64,000 nt of DNA. It comes from Saxidomus purpurata. Taxonomy: Eukaryota; Mollusca; Bivalvia; Venerida; Veneridae. The position numbers were made by a program, and so were the translations under genes. The notes beneath the pieces are model-generated. The model searched no databases. It was not told the origin of the DNA and was given only the letters and a program-made list of their open reading frames with translations. Of the stretch, positions 1 to 12,752 are shown piece after piece. The DNA lies in assembly GCA_022818135.1 (NCBI GenBank), contig JAFMSR010000002.1, positions 27,182,598 to 27,246,597 of the forward strand, given 5' to 3'. Positions within the stretch are counted from its first letter, which is position 1. The number at the start of each line of letters is the position of its first letter.

Positions 1-360
1 GACATTAAACCTGGTTCAATTCTATTTTCATGAAATATCTGTTATAAGGGGAAGTTTAAAATACATAAAAACTGTTTTTAAAGAACATTTTTTAAAAACA
101 TCCCTATTTTATATAACAAACTATTGCACAAATATATTATACTTAGTAGCTAAAACATAATTTTTCTGCTCTCCCTCAGACTTTTCAGAACTATTTGAAA
201 CTAGCATACTTTAGAATGAATCTTCAAATAAAGAAGTATTTCTTCTTTTTTGAATTTATAAAGCATTGCAAATGCTACAATGAAATATTTGATTTGATTT
301 GAAAGAGAATTTATCAAAGTCCGTCCAAAAGCTAAATTTTTAGCCTATGTTTTGGATGAG
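1..360. other. AT-rich sequence, nothing recognised
   Basis: No open frame, RNA or repeat structure that I can support. The base composition is strongly AT-rich. Confidence 0.5.
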
Positions 361-1250
361 ACCCCGGCATGTCTCCCGTCATGCCTAGAAAAGTAGAATT
401 TTGAAGCCGAAAAGAGGAGAGATTTACCTGATTGCAATTTCCAGTCAGTTTTAGCCAAAGATTGAATTTGATTGGTTGCCAAAAAGTAGGTCAATCGCGG
501 TGACCAATTTGTTCTGTGAGTGCGATTGACCTAGTACAACGAAATAATCGATATAGACATTATATGTAGCGTAGCGATGCCGTCAAACCAAACCCACCAT
601 GCTCGTTGGTTTTCAGTCTGGCATTTACTTTTACATTTTATGTTTTAATATATCATTTAAGGGCCAAACATTTTTAAAATCACCAGAAACTCTTGGCAAG
701 TAGCTTTAAAATGGTGAAATAAGAATCCACTAGGGTGTTATGTCAGATTTGCGCCAAGGTAGAGAGAAACGTGTCTGGTCTATCTGGTGTGTTTTCATGA
801 TTTATCAATCAATAAATGAACTGCTATAACTTCTTAAAGTTCGACCCACTTTACTTGCCAATCAGAGCGCTCCATTTCCTTTTAAAATTCGCATATTTAT
901 TTCCATAATTTACTCAAGTTCGCTGTATGAGAAAAATTTAATTGTTAATTTGTCACGATTTAATAGAATCCGCCCACTGTTTACACCAAAACTGCGCACG
1001 CGTCGTAGTGATGGGGGTATGCAAAATTGGCAACACATGGAAACAAGAGTGCAAAAGGAGTGCCTTGTTAGTTCTATTTTTTTTTTAATGTTTATAGTTC
1101 CGGCCGACTGTGGGATTTCTCTCCCGAGGTGAACTTGCCAAGACCCCAGTATGACTCCCATTTATACTGGTACCTAACAAAATGAAAAAATTCTAGGGAG
1201 TTTTGTTTTACCTGACTGCTAGCAATACCCAGTCAGTTTTGTCCAAAGAT
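361..1250. repeat. Pair of diverged direct repeats (361-468 and about 1141-1248)
   Basis: Both ends of this interval carry a related block. Each begins with GACCCC, then a CATG/TATG plus CTCCC motif, and closes with TTTACCTGA, CAGTCAGTTTT and CCAAAGATT. The order of motifs is the same in both, so they are direct rather than inverted. The middle holds no recognisable gene. The pair could be two members of a dispersed family or the edges of an old insertion. I cannot tell which. Confidence 0.4.
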
Positions 1251-1621
1251 TATGATCATTTAGCAAAATTGTGTAAAAATGCCAGTACATGTATATATGA
1301 TATATAGCCCAAAAGATATGTGTGCTAGCTTGCAGACCAAACACGCGTTTCCAGCGTTCATTTGTGCTTGAACCACTTTGCCTCGTGGTTTCTTTATTTG
1401 TTGTTATATCGAAGTAAAAAGACTTGTTTTTTAAAAGAAAAATCGCTTGGTCAAAAAGAGAAGAAAAAGGTTATTTACAAAAAGACTGCCAATCAATTAA
1501 TGTATATTATAACATCCAAGTTGACTCTGTGATATATACAGCGTTTTAAAAACGAGTGTAAAAAATTATAAAAGAAAACTTGACAGTAGTATTACCTATG
1601 TCTAATGTTTTTGAGATAGTG

Positions 1622-1972
1622 AAAGGGACATACCCTACCTACATCTTGCAGATTATATTCTCGAAACATAGATTATGTGTTCAATGAACGTAAAATGATA
1701 AATTAATACAATTTCAAAGAAGAAACTATAGATAAAATGCCTCATTTTACAACAATTAATCAATATAGAGGTCGCATCCGCCCATTAATTGTACAACAAC
1801 AACTCTACATAGATTATTGAATTGTTTACGGTACTGCAGTATATTTTACACCGCTGATTTTATCGAGAATGACTGGAATGCATAGCTGAAACTTTTATAT
1901 TACTTCCAAAGATTATATTATTTATTTTTGGAGGTTATTTAGTTCGACATCAGTTATAGGGTATGTCCCTTT
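1622..1972 (-). mobile_element. Small inverted-repeat element (MITE-like), copy 1
   Basis: The element opens with AAAGGGACATACCCTA and closes with TAGGGTATGTCCCTTT, a perfect terminal inverted repeat of 16 bp. The interior has no coding capacity. The same element lies in reverse orientation at 39246-39617, sharing for example GGAGGTTATTTAGTTCGACA and GTACTGCAGTAT-type blocks, which confirms a mobile family rather than a chance palindrome. Non-autonomous DNA transposon is the best description. The target duplication is not clear. Confidence 0.75.
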
Positions 1973-3396
1973 AAATTTCAATATTTACAAAGAAATAAGA
2001 ATTCAACATGCGCCAAAAATTCCTAATAAACCGTCGCTTACACAACACATGATCAAAGCGGTCCGTGTGGTGAAATGAACTCAATATTGTGTCTATAACA
2101 CCTGTTGGGAGTTGTTTTGAAAGGTTAAAGGTCGAACTATAAGTCGGTTATATTTTAAATGAAGCTGTTTTAAAAAACTAACTGATTTCTTAAAACAACT
2201 GTATGTATTTAAATTATAACCTATACATACAACAACGTACTCAATAATTTCTATATATGGAATTCTCGTATCTTTAACATGACCTTTATCTATCCCAAAT
2301 TCAAATGGCATGACACATTGTTTGCTTTTGTTAAATTAGAGTTAACTTTTCATTAAAAGCGTTACACTGGTAACCTTTTCGACTTTTATCAAAAGTCATA
2401 ACTGTGACGTATAACCACGCTATGAGATATTGCAAAATGCTCAATACACTTTGTAAGGTACTTTTGTGACCTATTTTTAAAATAAAAAAGACGCTCCTTA
2501 ATACAGGTCACCGCGTCTGCAGTGTTCCAATCGTAACAGAAGCCCCATAAGGTTAAAAGTACAATGTATAATATACTAAAACAAGTTAAAGCATTCCAAA
2601 AGTTCCTTCAAGGGCACATCTTTTTATAGTGAATATGTGTTCAATCCTAGTAAGATGACATGCACGGTCTCTCTTTTCACATTTTTAAAGTTTTGCATTT
2701 AGATAATTATGTGATATAATGTTATCGTTCTAATTAGCAAACCACTAATTTACCTCAGTAACAGAATTTAAAGTTTCTTGTGTGTGTTTATCTTTCTCAG
2801 TTTGATGCTTGTATTTAGAAGTCCCTTTTCTAAAGCAAAATGTCACTTTCCAAGCTCATCTCAAATGGAAAGAAGACAGAAAAAGGAGTAGAGTTGAGTG
2901 AGAAGACTACTAGTATTCATGCTGATGCAAGTCTAACTGATTAACTGCTTGCTGGAAACCATTAAACCATAATTAAAGCATTGAAACTATCGGCAGCTTA
3001 CTAGCTAGTACTGCAGGTCATTTGAGCATGAAATGTAACAGTTAGCCATAAAATTAAGGGCTTTTTATATTTGTTTGGTTGCTCAAATTCACTTACTCTT
3101 CCTGAATCAAGGGATTTTGTCACAATAAACTAATATGATAAATCTAATAAATAATATTCATACAGAATAAAACTGCAGGATTAGTATAATCTACATGTTT
3201 TCTTTTTAATATTAAATAATCTATTTTATATTAAAAGCAGGATATTTGTACTAAATCATATTCGTATTATTCAGTGCCAATTTGTACACAGTAAATTAAA
3301 ATAGGTATATAAACATTTTCACCAGGATTTTACGTAACATGAATATATAAATGATTGCTTGTGATGTCTTTCAAAACATAGTTACGTTATAACACA
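1973..3396. other. Intergenic, nothing recognised
   Basis: AT-rich sequence with only short chance ORFs. The 72-codon minus-strand frame around 2093-2311 has no motif, no coding-like composition and no spliceable neighbours. Confidence 0.5.
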
Positions 3397-3400
3397 TTAA

Positions 3401-4350
3401 GGGGGGTCACTGGTGAGGTTTTGGATTTTTCACTTCCGGAAATTTACATTTGTTATATTTCAAAAATGATAGTTTACTGGAGAAAACAATTATGCCGTAG
3501 TAAACTTAGGCACAATAGAAATATTTTAGTGTAAAAAATTGAACTTTTTTGAGAAAAAATATTTTGACCTCACATTTGGTGACTAAATTGACAAATTTTG
3601 TCATATGCCAAAATGGGGGTAGGGGTACAAAAATAGTCATTTCTCAAAAACCATTTAAGATATTTATATAATTCAAACATGTATTACAAGAACAATTGTT
3701 AGGATATAAAAAAATCATTCATGACAAGTTTATTTTCCAGTTCTTCGTTACAGACAAATGCCGTCATATCTCAAAGCTCGTCGACATCTAAAAAACACAT
3801 TTTTGTCAGTTTTTATTGAATTTCTTTCTTATATGCACATTGACCCCCATTTTTTATTTTTGCATTCTAAAACAAACGTTTTTATCAAACTGTAGACAAA
3901 ATATCTGAAAAAGCTTGTTATTCCTTTATCATGAAAAAATTCATTTATCAAAAATTGAAAAAAAAAAATGAATTTTAGTAAAGTGGGTGGGATAATAATA
4001 AGGAGCGTAATATTTACGATGATAGAAATACCACAATCTCTAATTTTTCATCCTAAAGTATAATATACTACATAAGAAAAGATTAGAAAGTGATACCCAT
4101 TCTGAAACACACACCACATACATAAACGTTTATAATACCAAAATTCTAGCTAATTCTGCATTAAAAAATTAAGCACCTTGATCTGATAGTGTGTCACTAA
4201 AAATTAATATCGCGAAAAAGTTAAGTCATTGACACATCATTATTTTTACAGAAATTGACTAGCGATATTTTAGTCTCCATAAAATACAGGGTCAATAAAA
4301 TTTCTTGTTATTTTGAATTTCAGCAGTGACCCCCACCCCCCCCCCCCCCC
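3401..4350. mobile_element. TTAA-flanked inverted-repeat element (non-autonomous DNA transposon)
   Basis: The left end reads TTAA followed by GGGGGGTCACTG. The right end is the reverse complement, CAGTGACCCCC, a long C run, then TTAA. The 950-bp element is therefore bounded by short inverted repeats and flanked on both sides by TTAA (3397-3400 and 4351-4354). TTAA target duplication is typical of the piggyBac and Kolobok superfamilies. No transposase frame exists inside, so it would depend on another element. The C run at 4336-4350 is probably an expanded part of the terminal repeat. Confidence 0.65.
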
Positions 4351-4509
4351 TTAACGCTGTATGGAACAATAGCTATATACGTGTTTCCATAAAATTTTAA
4401 TTGGGCATAAGCTTCAACTATATAGCAGATAATTCTATCAAATTGTTTAAAACAAATTAAATGTACGCAAAACTAATGAATAAATGCAGTTTTCTGAAAG
4501 AAAATCTAT

Positions 4510-4905
4510 CGAAAATTGACTCCTGGGCCTTAAATGCAAATATAGCGACTTTATCGTGAGATAGAGAATGGCATCATCAGCAATGAGGTGTGCCATATTC
4601 TCGATACTATTTAATGGGTCATTTTTGTAGGCAAGAACGAGACAGAGACCAAGGATAGGACACTGGGGACCCGTTGGACAAGGGCTTGTTGGGGTTGGTT
4701 TTTTTTTTTTTAGAAAAGCTTGAATCTAAGATGTAGTCTTTTCATTAATACCAAGCTGCCTAAGTTTATGGAATAACTTACGGTGATCTACTTTGGCTTT
4801 ATTGAAGTTCATTATGACAACGTCAGATTGCTGCCCTTGTTGTAGCTTAATAATTGGCTGTCGCACCAGGGTTTAGTACCTAAGACGGTGTCATCATTGA
4901 ATGTA
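4510..4905 (-). pseudogene. LINE reverse-transcriptase fragment
   Basis: Read on the minus strand, two pieces of a non-LTR retrotransposon reverse transcriptase are visible. The piece at about 4760-4830 reads like the core 'DVVIMNFNKAKVDHRKLFHK', the counterpart of the usual V-(M/L)-D-F-S-K-A-F-D-x-V-x-H motif with its catalytic Asp changed to Asn. The piece at 4550-4680 contains a PQ-x-x-ILG-like stretch, then N-D-P-L and I-A-D-D-A-I-L-Y, the A/Y-x-D-D catalytic box. A T-rich tract near 4690-4710 and frame changes separate them. It is a decayed, doubly truncated copy with no flanking duplication that I can see. The clade is uncertain (CR1/Jockey-like wording of the motifs). Confidence 0.72.
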
Positions 4906-7448
4906 TTCCTCTTGTATACAGCAGTGGTGCACCATCCGACTTAGTTAAAAATAGTAGATCTCCTATGTGAAAAAATAAAAAGATATAAAAAGCTACAGCT
5001 TAAAGCAGAAGAGATATATTTATATGGACTACTGTCTACTGACACCTGCACTAGATTGTATGTATGACAGGCTGACTGTATTCTGACTGCTCCTGCTAGT
5101 TATTACCGACACTGACTGTTATGTAGGCCCACTTTTGTTCGATTAATTTTGGAACAAAAATTTAACGCTGCTGTCTGCAGTGCACGGACAACAACAACAA
5201 CAATAACAACAACAAAGAATCTTCCCAGACAAAAGTGAAAAATCGTGAGTCTGCCTTAACTATCTCCCCACTGTAAAAACCAGACGACATTATCATTTTC
5301 AGTCAATTAGATCAAGTTTTTCCTGCGCAAGTTAGAATCTTAGATATTGCAATATTTTGATTTGAACAACTGGTCCGCAAGACAATGCTGCTTACCAAAT
5401 ATCTACAGTCAAATTACCAGTTCCGATCCACTTCTTATTTGATTGCTGCATGTTTTTGAACTGACAGGTAAACATTGCAAGTTGTGATATGGTTGGAAAG
5501 AGAAATTATTCAGCATCCATTTAAACCTAACTTTAATTAGAACTACCTCTTAAAAGTGTTAAAACATCGTCTGCTTACAATGCACATCATTCAACCAGTT
5601 TTGACCCAGTTAAACCAGTTCCGGTCGTCATACCTATTTATAGCCTAACAGGTTAAGGGGTAGTCTCCAAACGTTTTATAACTGTCAAAAATCTTAATGT
5701 GTTGGATTTATTTTTTTAACAAACTAAATTAGAATCTGAATAGTTGGTAGAGGTAAAAGGATGGAGAAAAGAAAAACAACAACATCTTATAACTCGGTAT
5801 TCTGCCTGAACACTTTATTATATATAATATTATTCCCATAGATTATCAGTATGTGGCAATAAATATTAAATGACGTAGTACAGTATTCTCCTGAACACCT
5901 TAATTGAGCCAGCCACAAGAAGATCAACTAGTGTGTTTATGACAGGTATGGATCCATATTAGTCCATATTAGTCTGCACATCCTTGCACTCTGATCAGGC
6001 TATCCAATTTGCTTGTAGTCTGGACTATGTAGACTTAATCTAGTGTAACTGGTAATTTTAGCGTAAACAGAACATAAAAAGCATTATGTCAACATTCATG
6101 GCCAAAACATTTGATGCAATTAATTGCTTTGAAAAAAAAGAATATAAAGCTTTAAATGCTAATTTTCAGTAATGGAATTTTTTTATAAAAAAATGTTAAA
6201 AGTAAAAAAATAATATTATTTTTCTTTGAATTCTAGCTGAGCATGTCCAGTCGACAGATACACCTTCCGAGTACAATATTTGACAGTTCATGAACACTTC
6301 GAAACGGCCCCAAAACAAGCTCGTGTGGACCGGAAGTGGTTGATAACTTCCATTATAATAAACCAGCTCTCCTCTATAAATACACAGTGTCATTCTTAAT
6401 GAAGGCACACAAGTAAGGAAACATATTTACGCACATTTTAGTACCAAATGTGCATTTCTTAACTTGTTATTTTGTATAGAAATCGTTGTCAAAAGTTTTG
6501 TGTGTCCGCTGGAAGTCGCGAAATTTATCGAGTGACGGGAATGTTTGTTTAAAAAATGAAGCGTCTACTGACCTAGAATGTTTACACTGATTCTTAAAAA
6601 TGGTCATTTTGCGTAAAAATGTTTGTTTTTCCATACTCAATGTTCATTTTTTTCTTTAATGATCCTAATCTTTATTTTTCAAACGAATTTTGCGAAAGTA
6701 TGATGGAACTGGTTGAATGTCGGAACTGGTTAATTGACTGTATCACTTAGGACAGCCTGTTTAGGATCAGTATGTGTCACAAACTTGCCAAATACAATGC
6801 ATAAATTTTGACAAAGTCAAGGGTCATAACTCCGGTGTTCTTGTAGATTTACAGTATAATTACTAAAACCCGTATCATAATAGGAGAGATCAGCTTGATG
6901 TCACATGACAATATTGTTTATACAGGGTCAGTTAACTTGTTTTTTTCGTTTTGTACTCTGTAATGTTATAACACGAAAACAGGGACAACCAGCATATATT
7001 TTATTAGCGGAGCCCTTTTTCAAGTTAGTCCTGCTTCCGGTGATTGCGGGCCGCAGCAGCAGCCTGCTATTTTAATACGTGGTGAGTAAAAGATGCATGG
7101 AGACTTAAGCACTAGATCGAACATATGCGTCTCTCTTCATTTTAAAATTGAGGTACTTTTGAGATGAAAACTGTAGACACAGTAAATTTTTTTGGAAAAG
7201 CAAGAGTTTTCGGTTGTAATTGAGTTGTCGTTCGTTTCATAGAGGGCGCAATCTAATCTGTGCTGATAAAAATAGAAAAAAGCTCTTTTCACGTTTCAGT
7301 CGCAATCTTCGCCGAGAAAAATGGATATATGATTTACACAGCCTTTGACATAGAAACGAAGTGCAGTCGACTGAATATTCTTTGATGGCCTTCTTAAATA
7401 TATATGATATTATGTTAGCTAATTTTTTCCCATTTGTTACAAGTCTGT
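4906..7448. other. Intergenic; CAA-rich tract and a GC-richer patch
   Basis: No gene recognised. An (ACA)n-like tract lies at about 5188-5216. A GC-richer patch at 7030-7082 contains GCGGGCCGCAGCAGCAG and ends in a strong donor-like GTGAGTAAA at 7082. It could be an untranslated first exon, but nothing downstream supports it. Confidence 0.4.
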
Positions 7449-7560
7449 CTCCGTGGTGTAATGGATAAAGCGGATAGCTCAAACACTTTTGTGTACGTGG
7501 TACTGTACTTTTACGAATCCACGAGTTCGAATCCCATCAACACCCAATTTTTTTTTTTAA
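7449..7560 (+). repeat. tRNA-like sequence (degenerate tRNA or SINE head)
   Basis: An A-box-like TGGTGTAATGG and a good B box, GAGTTCGAATCC, occur in the right order and are followed by a run of T residues. The gap between the boxes is roughly 60-70 bases, longer than in a plain tRNA. The 5' end (GTCTCCG) does not pair with the sequence after the B box, so no acceptor stem forms. I read it as a tRNA-derived pseudogene or the head of a SINE, not as a working tRNA. Confidence 0.4.
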
Positions 7561-10500
7561 TTTTTTTCTGCTGTTTTAATAATCATTTTTAGCTTTTTAA
7601 CCATTTAAGAATATTTGACGGCAAATAATCATAAAAATCTTCATTCATGTCAAATTAATAAGGATAATGGTAATGAAAAATTGAGACATACCAGGAACGG
7701 TCTATAGAGCATTCCTGGACATACTGTATAAATATTATTTGATAACAGTAAAGTTTCGATACTACGGGTCAGTCAGTTGATGTGGTGTTGTGTCAGGTTG
7801 TGCTTGTTCAACCAGAATTGGTTTCCTGGAGTTCTTTTGGGGGCCACGCCTCAATATCAACCATCACCAATTTCCAAAATATTTACATGGGATTATTGTT
7901 TGTTGGCCGGCTGTGATACTTTGTATCACAGTTTTTCTTGTTCTTGTTTACTTCCTGTATCTCACGAAATTTGTGAATTCATACCCCGGGCACTTTGTAA
8001 ATTAATTTGTATTGAAGAACGCTAACACCAAAGACAAAAAAAAACATTAGAAATGTAAACTAAACATGTAAAACAGAGGCTACAGATTCCAATTTAATGT
8101 GCTATTAAATAAGTCTCTTACTTCTAAATAGCACAATTTGCAAATCTGACACCTGCTTCATGTTTGTACACAAACCTTTATTGACAAGTTCCCATCAATC
8201 ATTTTTCCAAATTTTAAGGCGAAGCATAACTTTTTTGTGTGGTTTTCGTACCCATGCCTTGTATCAAATTTTGTGTATTAAATCAATTTTCAAACTGCAT
8301 TTTCAGCAAAATAAAATAAAAATTAGGGGTAAAAACAAATTTTACTCCCCTCTGCACTGACAAATGCATAGTACATCTGTGAGAAAAGCAGCTTAACTGT
8401 ATATTGTTCAAGAAAGTACCATATGGGCCAGGAGTTTAGGCCAGGTACATTTTGATGTTACCCTGTGATGCTACTTTACTATTTTGTGTGTTTTTTTTTT
8501 TGCTTTAAAAAATATTTCCTCTAATATGAATCTGAAAATTCACCTGTGAAACACATCAGAAAAATTATGTGTGTCCTAATTGCAAGGGGGGGGGGGGGAA
8601 TAAAAAAACAGTTATTTACAGAAGAACAGATGACATATGTCTCGGGATATGTTCAGCATGGACAGTAGAGGATACTCTTTTATGGTAAACATTTAAACCG
8701 TCCCACAAAAAAAATGAAACCTTGTAACAGTGACAGAATTGATGTCAACAAATCTTCAAAAGGTAGATGATATTACTGGTAACTTGGCACTGAACTCTTC
8801 ATTCACTTCACAGTCGGCATCAGCAACCAAATATAAAATGCCTTAGAATACCAGAAATTGCTCGCTTATCCAGATCATGAAGGTTACTTATTATAATCTT
8901 GAAATCTGTAGCTTGTTAGCTTACTTGTTAGCTTAATGTTTTTGTTGATTGCAGGGCTTCGAGGAGGGTACAAAAAGAAAATTCCTATCAGATTATTTGA
9001 AACTGCTTGCAGACAGTTTGTCCTTAAATCCTATACCTAGACTGCATTTGAAGTAAAAATTCTTTCAATAATTAGTGGCAGTGTCTAAATTGGATGATGA
9101 AGATAAGTCCATTTTGTAAATTAAGTAGGGTTGGGGTTATTTAAATTAACAGCTTAAATTATCTAGATCTTCCTTTTTTTAATAAAAAGTGAGCTCAAGA
9201 AGATTATGTCATCTAGACCAAAGTTTAGAAAATGCACAGACATGTTGAAAGATGACTATTTATATAAGAATCAACATTGGCACTTGAAAATGTCAAGCAA
9301 AACACAAGATCACTAGATTTTATGATATGTGACAGTGTTCTGTGCAGTGATTAAGAAATCATTCCATGAAATTTTATTACATAAATCATTCTATATTAAG
9401 GTCTAATTGTAATAGTTAGAGGCTAAATAGAGAAATTTATACAATATAGAAACCCAAAGGAGGCCTTTCTTTGGCTACAAATATAATATAACTTGCCCCT
9501 AAGTCGAGCTAGCTTTCAATAGGCAGTTTCGAAATAATTGGTGATCAACTTGTGTCACTGTATTCACAGTACTGAGTAATGTGGCTTTATTCTATTTTCT
9601 GATATATTAATATATGCAATACATATTGCAATAGGGGTTGACTGTATCGCAATATATGTCATTACTGATTTGGCTGTATCTTTGCAGCTCTGGTGGTGAA
9701 ACACTCTTTTGCTTTGGATATCTTTGGATATCTACGTTGTATAGTCTTGAAACTGTAAACCCTTGTATAAACCATGGCCTTAAAAAAAGTAATTGGATTC
9801 ATCATTTTCTGAACTGCTGATAACTTGATCTGCAGACAACCATGATACTTTGGTTTTCTGATGTAAATTCTGACAACAAGAATGAAAATTATAAAGTGAA
9901 CATGTTAAACTGGTGTTTCAGACCTTATTTTGAAATAGTCATCTCTTTGAGGAAAAACTGGACAACAAAGAGTTCTTAATATTTTTAGTTTGTCAGGTAA
10001 CACTAGTTGCTTTGATTTTCTAGGCAGAATTGGCAGAACACTACAGTGTGACACCTTCTTGCTGAGTCACTGTTACAGACCATATAATATAATAATATAA
10101 TAACTTTACGCAGTGATGTTTCTCCATGTGTGCGATCAAGGGCTTAGCCAATTAAATAGGTAGTACTCAATTTCAATCTGAAAATCTTTCAATATCCCAA
10201 AGGCAAATAGTTGACAAGTTAGTACTTCCTGTCCTGGCAGTTACCTTTGATTAATATCAGTAATACTAACAACAGATAACGCTATCTTAATACACATTAA
10301 GTTATTATATAAACTAGCATAACACAGGAAGTCAGTGTCAAGCTTACCTGCTTAAAGCAAAATTAATGTTGTTGCCTTAAGGACTTGGTACAAGATCTGC
10401 AGGTGTTCCCATTTTGTCTGAAAATAAATTGCATTAGGTAACACATTCGAACAATTCAGTGTAATGTCCATATTGAAATAGTCTAGACAAGTCAACTTTA

Positions 10501-11422
10501 GAAACTTGACTGGGTAAAGGGGGTACCAAAAATACCTCAAACAGCTTTGTGTAGTCTACAATCTTTCATTACATAGATTTCTTAAATTAAGTTTTTGTTC
10601 ACGTAACTGTGTTACTATGATTTGATAAGAATCATTATTTTTAAATCAAACTTTTACTATTTAAATTTTTATTATATTTTTTCTGAATTTTCTAAAACGA
10701 AGTGCATTAAATTGGGTCTAAGATAGAATTGTAATATTGAAATATATTCATCAGTTGCATCTTCCAGCTCAGAAATGTCCTGTAAATGAATGGTCCTTGT
10801 AAGCTTTTTCGACTCCTTAGCCCTTGATTCAAAATGAGAGGCATTGCGATTTGATGAGGCAGTATTTGACTCGGTCTGATTGAAATCTTTAAACCAGTAG
10901 TCAGAGCCCCTATGATTTCACCCTTGGAAATACCTTCGGTAATTAATTAAGTTTCATAAACTATGACACCACTGTTTCAATAAAACTGCTTTTTCTGTCA
11001 ACGTGATTGCTTTCAATTGACTTATCAAATGTTCTGTTTAGGGAGTGCCACTAAACACATATTAAGACATTAATGTTCAGAGTAGTTAATTGAAGGAATC
11101 TGGAAAAGATTGATAAAAAAATGATTGAAATAAATTTCCCCTGTACCTAAAACTTTTAGTTAGACCTTGAGCCTAGTTCATAACGCTAAGAATTCTGTTG
11201 TTTAATACAAAGTACTTAGTCTGATTGATAGATGATCTTCAACCGCATTATGTCACTTCACTATGTCACTTCACTATGACACCTTTCTAAGATGAATACG
11301 AAGAATATGAAAAAGCAACATATCAGAAATAAAAAGAAATGTTTGCCTTTTTCCAATGAAGTCCACAAGTATGTAGTGATCATCATGCATTGATTACTAG
11401 TATAATAGTAGAGGTATGTCAC
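7561..11422. other. Intergenic, nothing recognised
   Basis: AT-rich. A G run lies at 8586-8598 and short ATA repeats near 10086-10101. The ORFs of 60-82 codons here lack domains, coding-like composition and splice partners. Confidence 0.5.
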
Positions 11423-11436
11423 CTTGCAAATACACC

Positions 11437-11729
11437 TTAGCCCGGTTAGCTAAATTGGTAGAGCACGAGACTTGTAATCTCAGGGTAGAGGGTTCGATTC
11501 CCGGGGCTGACCAACTAAAATTACTAACAGGCTTTCGGATGAGACTAAAACCGAGGTCCCATGTATTGGTGCTATACACCTGGCATGTATATGAACCAGG
11601 GGTGTCTCTGGAATTGGGACGCTTTCTGTATCTTGCACTATCCTCCAAAACCTAAAATTACTTACCTCTTCTGGGGGCGTTGGTCATATGGGAAACCGGT
11701 ACCAAAGATAAAGCCCTAATATACATACA
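11437..11729 (+). mobile_element. Full-length tRNA-derived SINE
   Basis: The 293-bp element starts with a tRNA-like head (11439-11512). It has an A box (TAGCTAAATTGG), an anticodon arm with GAGA/TCTC stem and loop CTTGTAA, giving anticodon TGT (threonine), and a B box (GGTTCGATTCC), followed by CTGACCA. The body includes TTTCGGATGAGACTAAAACC and GCGTTGGTCATATGGGAAAC, then a TAATATAC tail. It is flanked by a perfect 14-bp target duplication, CTTGCAAATACACC (11423-11436 and 11730-11743), so it inserted by LINE-driven retrotransposition. Other copies lie at 44110, 47333 and 52375. The head keeps Pol III promoter boxes but is not a host tRNA gene. Confidence 0.9.
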
Positions 11730-11743
11730 CTTGCAAATACACC

Positions 11744-12075
11744 ATAATATAGTAAACAATCTGCCTTCCATTTTAGTCTGCAGTGTGACCAATGGCTGTA
11801 AGTGTGCACTTGCATAGTTGTCACAATGGTTGCACCATGTGAAATTTACATACTTATCATAAGGGTTGTTTGCTGAAAGATCAACTTCTGGTCCGGCATA
11901 AATGGCATTAGGAACTGCTCATACATGTAAACAGCATGGCCTACCTGTTCCAATCTGTCAACATGTGTTTCCAAATAACGTTTTAAAACAGACAGTTACA
12001 ACAGACAAACTGCCAAAAACAAGGGTAATGGAAAGTGCAATTTACTAAAACTTTACTGAACAGTTCATAATATTT
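11744..12075. other. Intergenic, nothing recognised
   Basis: Single-copy-looking AT-rich DNA between a SINE and a tandem-unit repeat. Confidence 0.5.
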
Positions 12076-12752
12076 TTAAGCAGGTATATTGAAAAAACTG
12101 CTTATTAAAAAGGTGGTGTCGTATGTTGGGTGGGCGGGCAAGCAGGTGGGCTGATGTCAAACATTTGTTTCCGTTCAATAACTTTAAAGTAGGTCATTTT
12201 AGGAGTGACCAATTGCAATGAAACTTGGTGTGTAGGCAGCATGCGTGAAGACGCAGCTTATGATTGCATTTGGGGTCACTAGTGTCTAGGTTAAGGTCAC
12301 TGTTACTAAAAATAGAAAAAACGGTTTCTGCTCAATAACTCAAGTTAGGAGTGACCAATTGCAATGAAACTTAGTCTATAGGTAGCTTGCATGGAGACAA
12401 AGCTTGGGATTGCATGTAGGGTCACTAGGGTCAAGGTCAAGGTAACTGTTACTAAAAATAGAAAAATGGTTTCTGCTCAATAACTCAAGTTAAGAGTGAC
12501 TAATTGCAATGAAACTCGTTGTGTAGGTAGCTTGCGTAGAGAGGAAGCTTGGGATTGCATTTGAGGTCACTAGGGTCAAGGTCAAGGGCACTGTTTTTCT
12601 TCAATTTTTAAATCGTTTTAAGCAAAAAAATATTTCTTTGCAGGGGGGGGCAGTCAAGATGACTGTTTTTAACAGGTGACTGTTTTTTCTAAATTCTTTA
12701 ATTCATACAGTCGCCGTTTAAACCTGCTTTGGTGGCATTGTCGCGTCCTCTT
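12076..12752. repeat. Dispersed repeat with internal units of about 115-130 bp, copy 1
   Basis: The edges carry AAGCAGGT and its reverse-complement-like AAACCTGCTTTGG. Inside, a unit recurs about three times: GTTTCTGCTCAATAACT, GAGTGACCAATTGCAATGAAA, GTAGGTAGCTTGC, GGGATTGCAT and GTCACTAGGGTCAAGGTCA. A shorter copy lies at 16610-16930. No coding capacity. Confidence 0.65.

Noticed and set aside
3401..4350. Firm assignment to piggyBac or Kolobok
   Set aside because: Only the TTAA flanks and short ends are visible; there is no transposase to decide between superfamilies.
11439..11512. Functional tRNA-Thr(TGT) gene
   Set aside because: It continues directly into a SINE body with target duplication, and the acceptor stem lacks its 3' half, so it is a SINE head.
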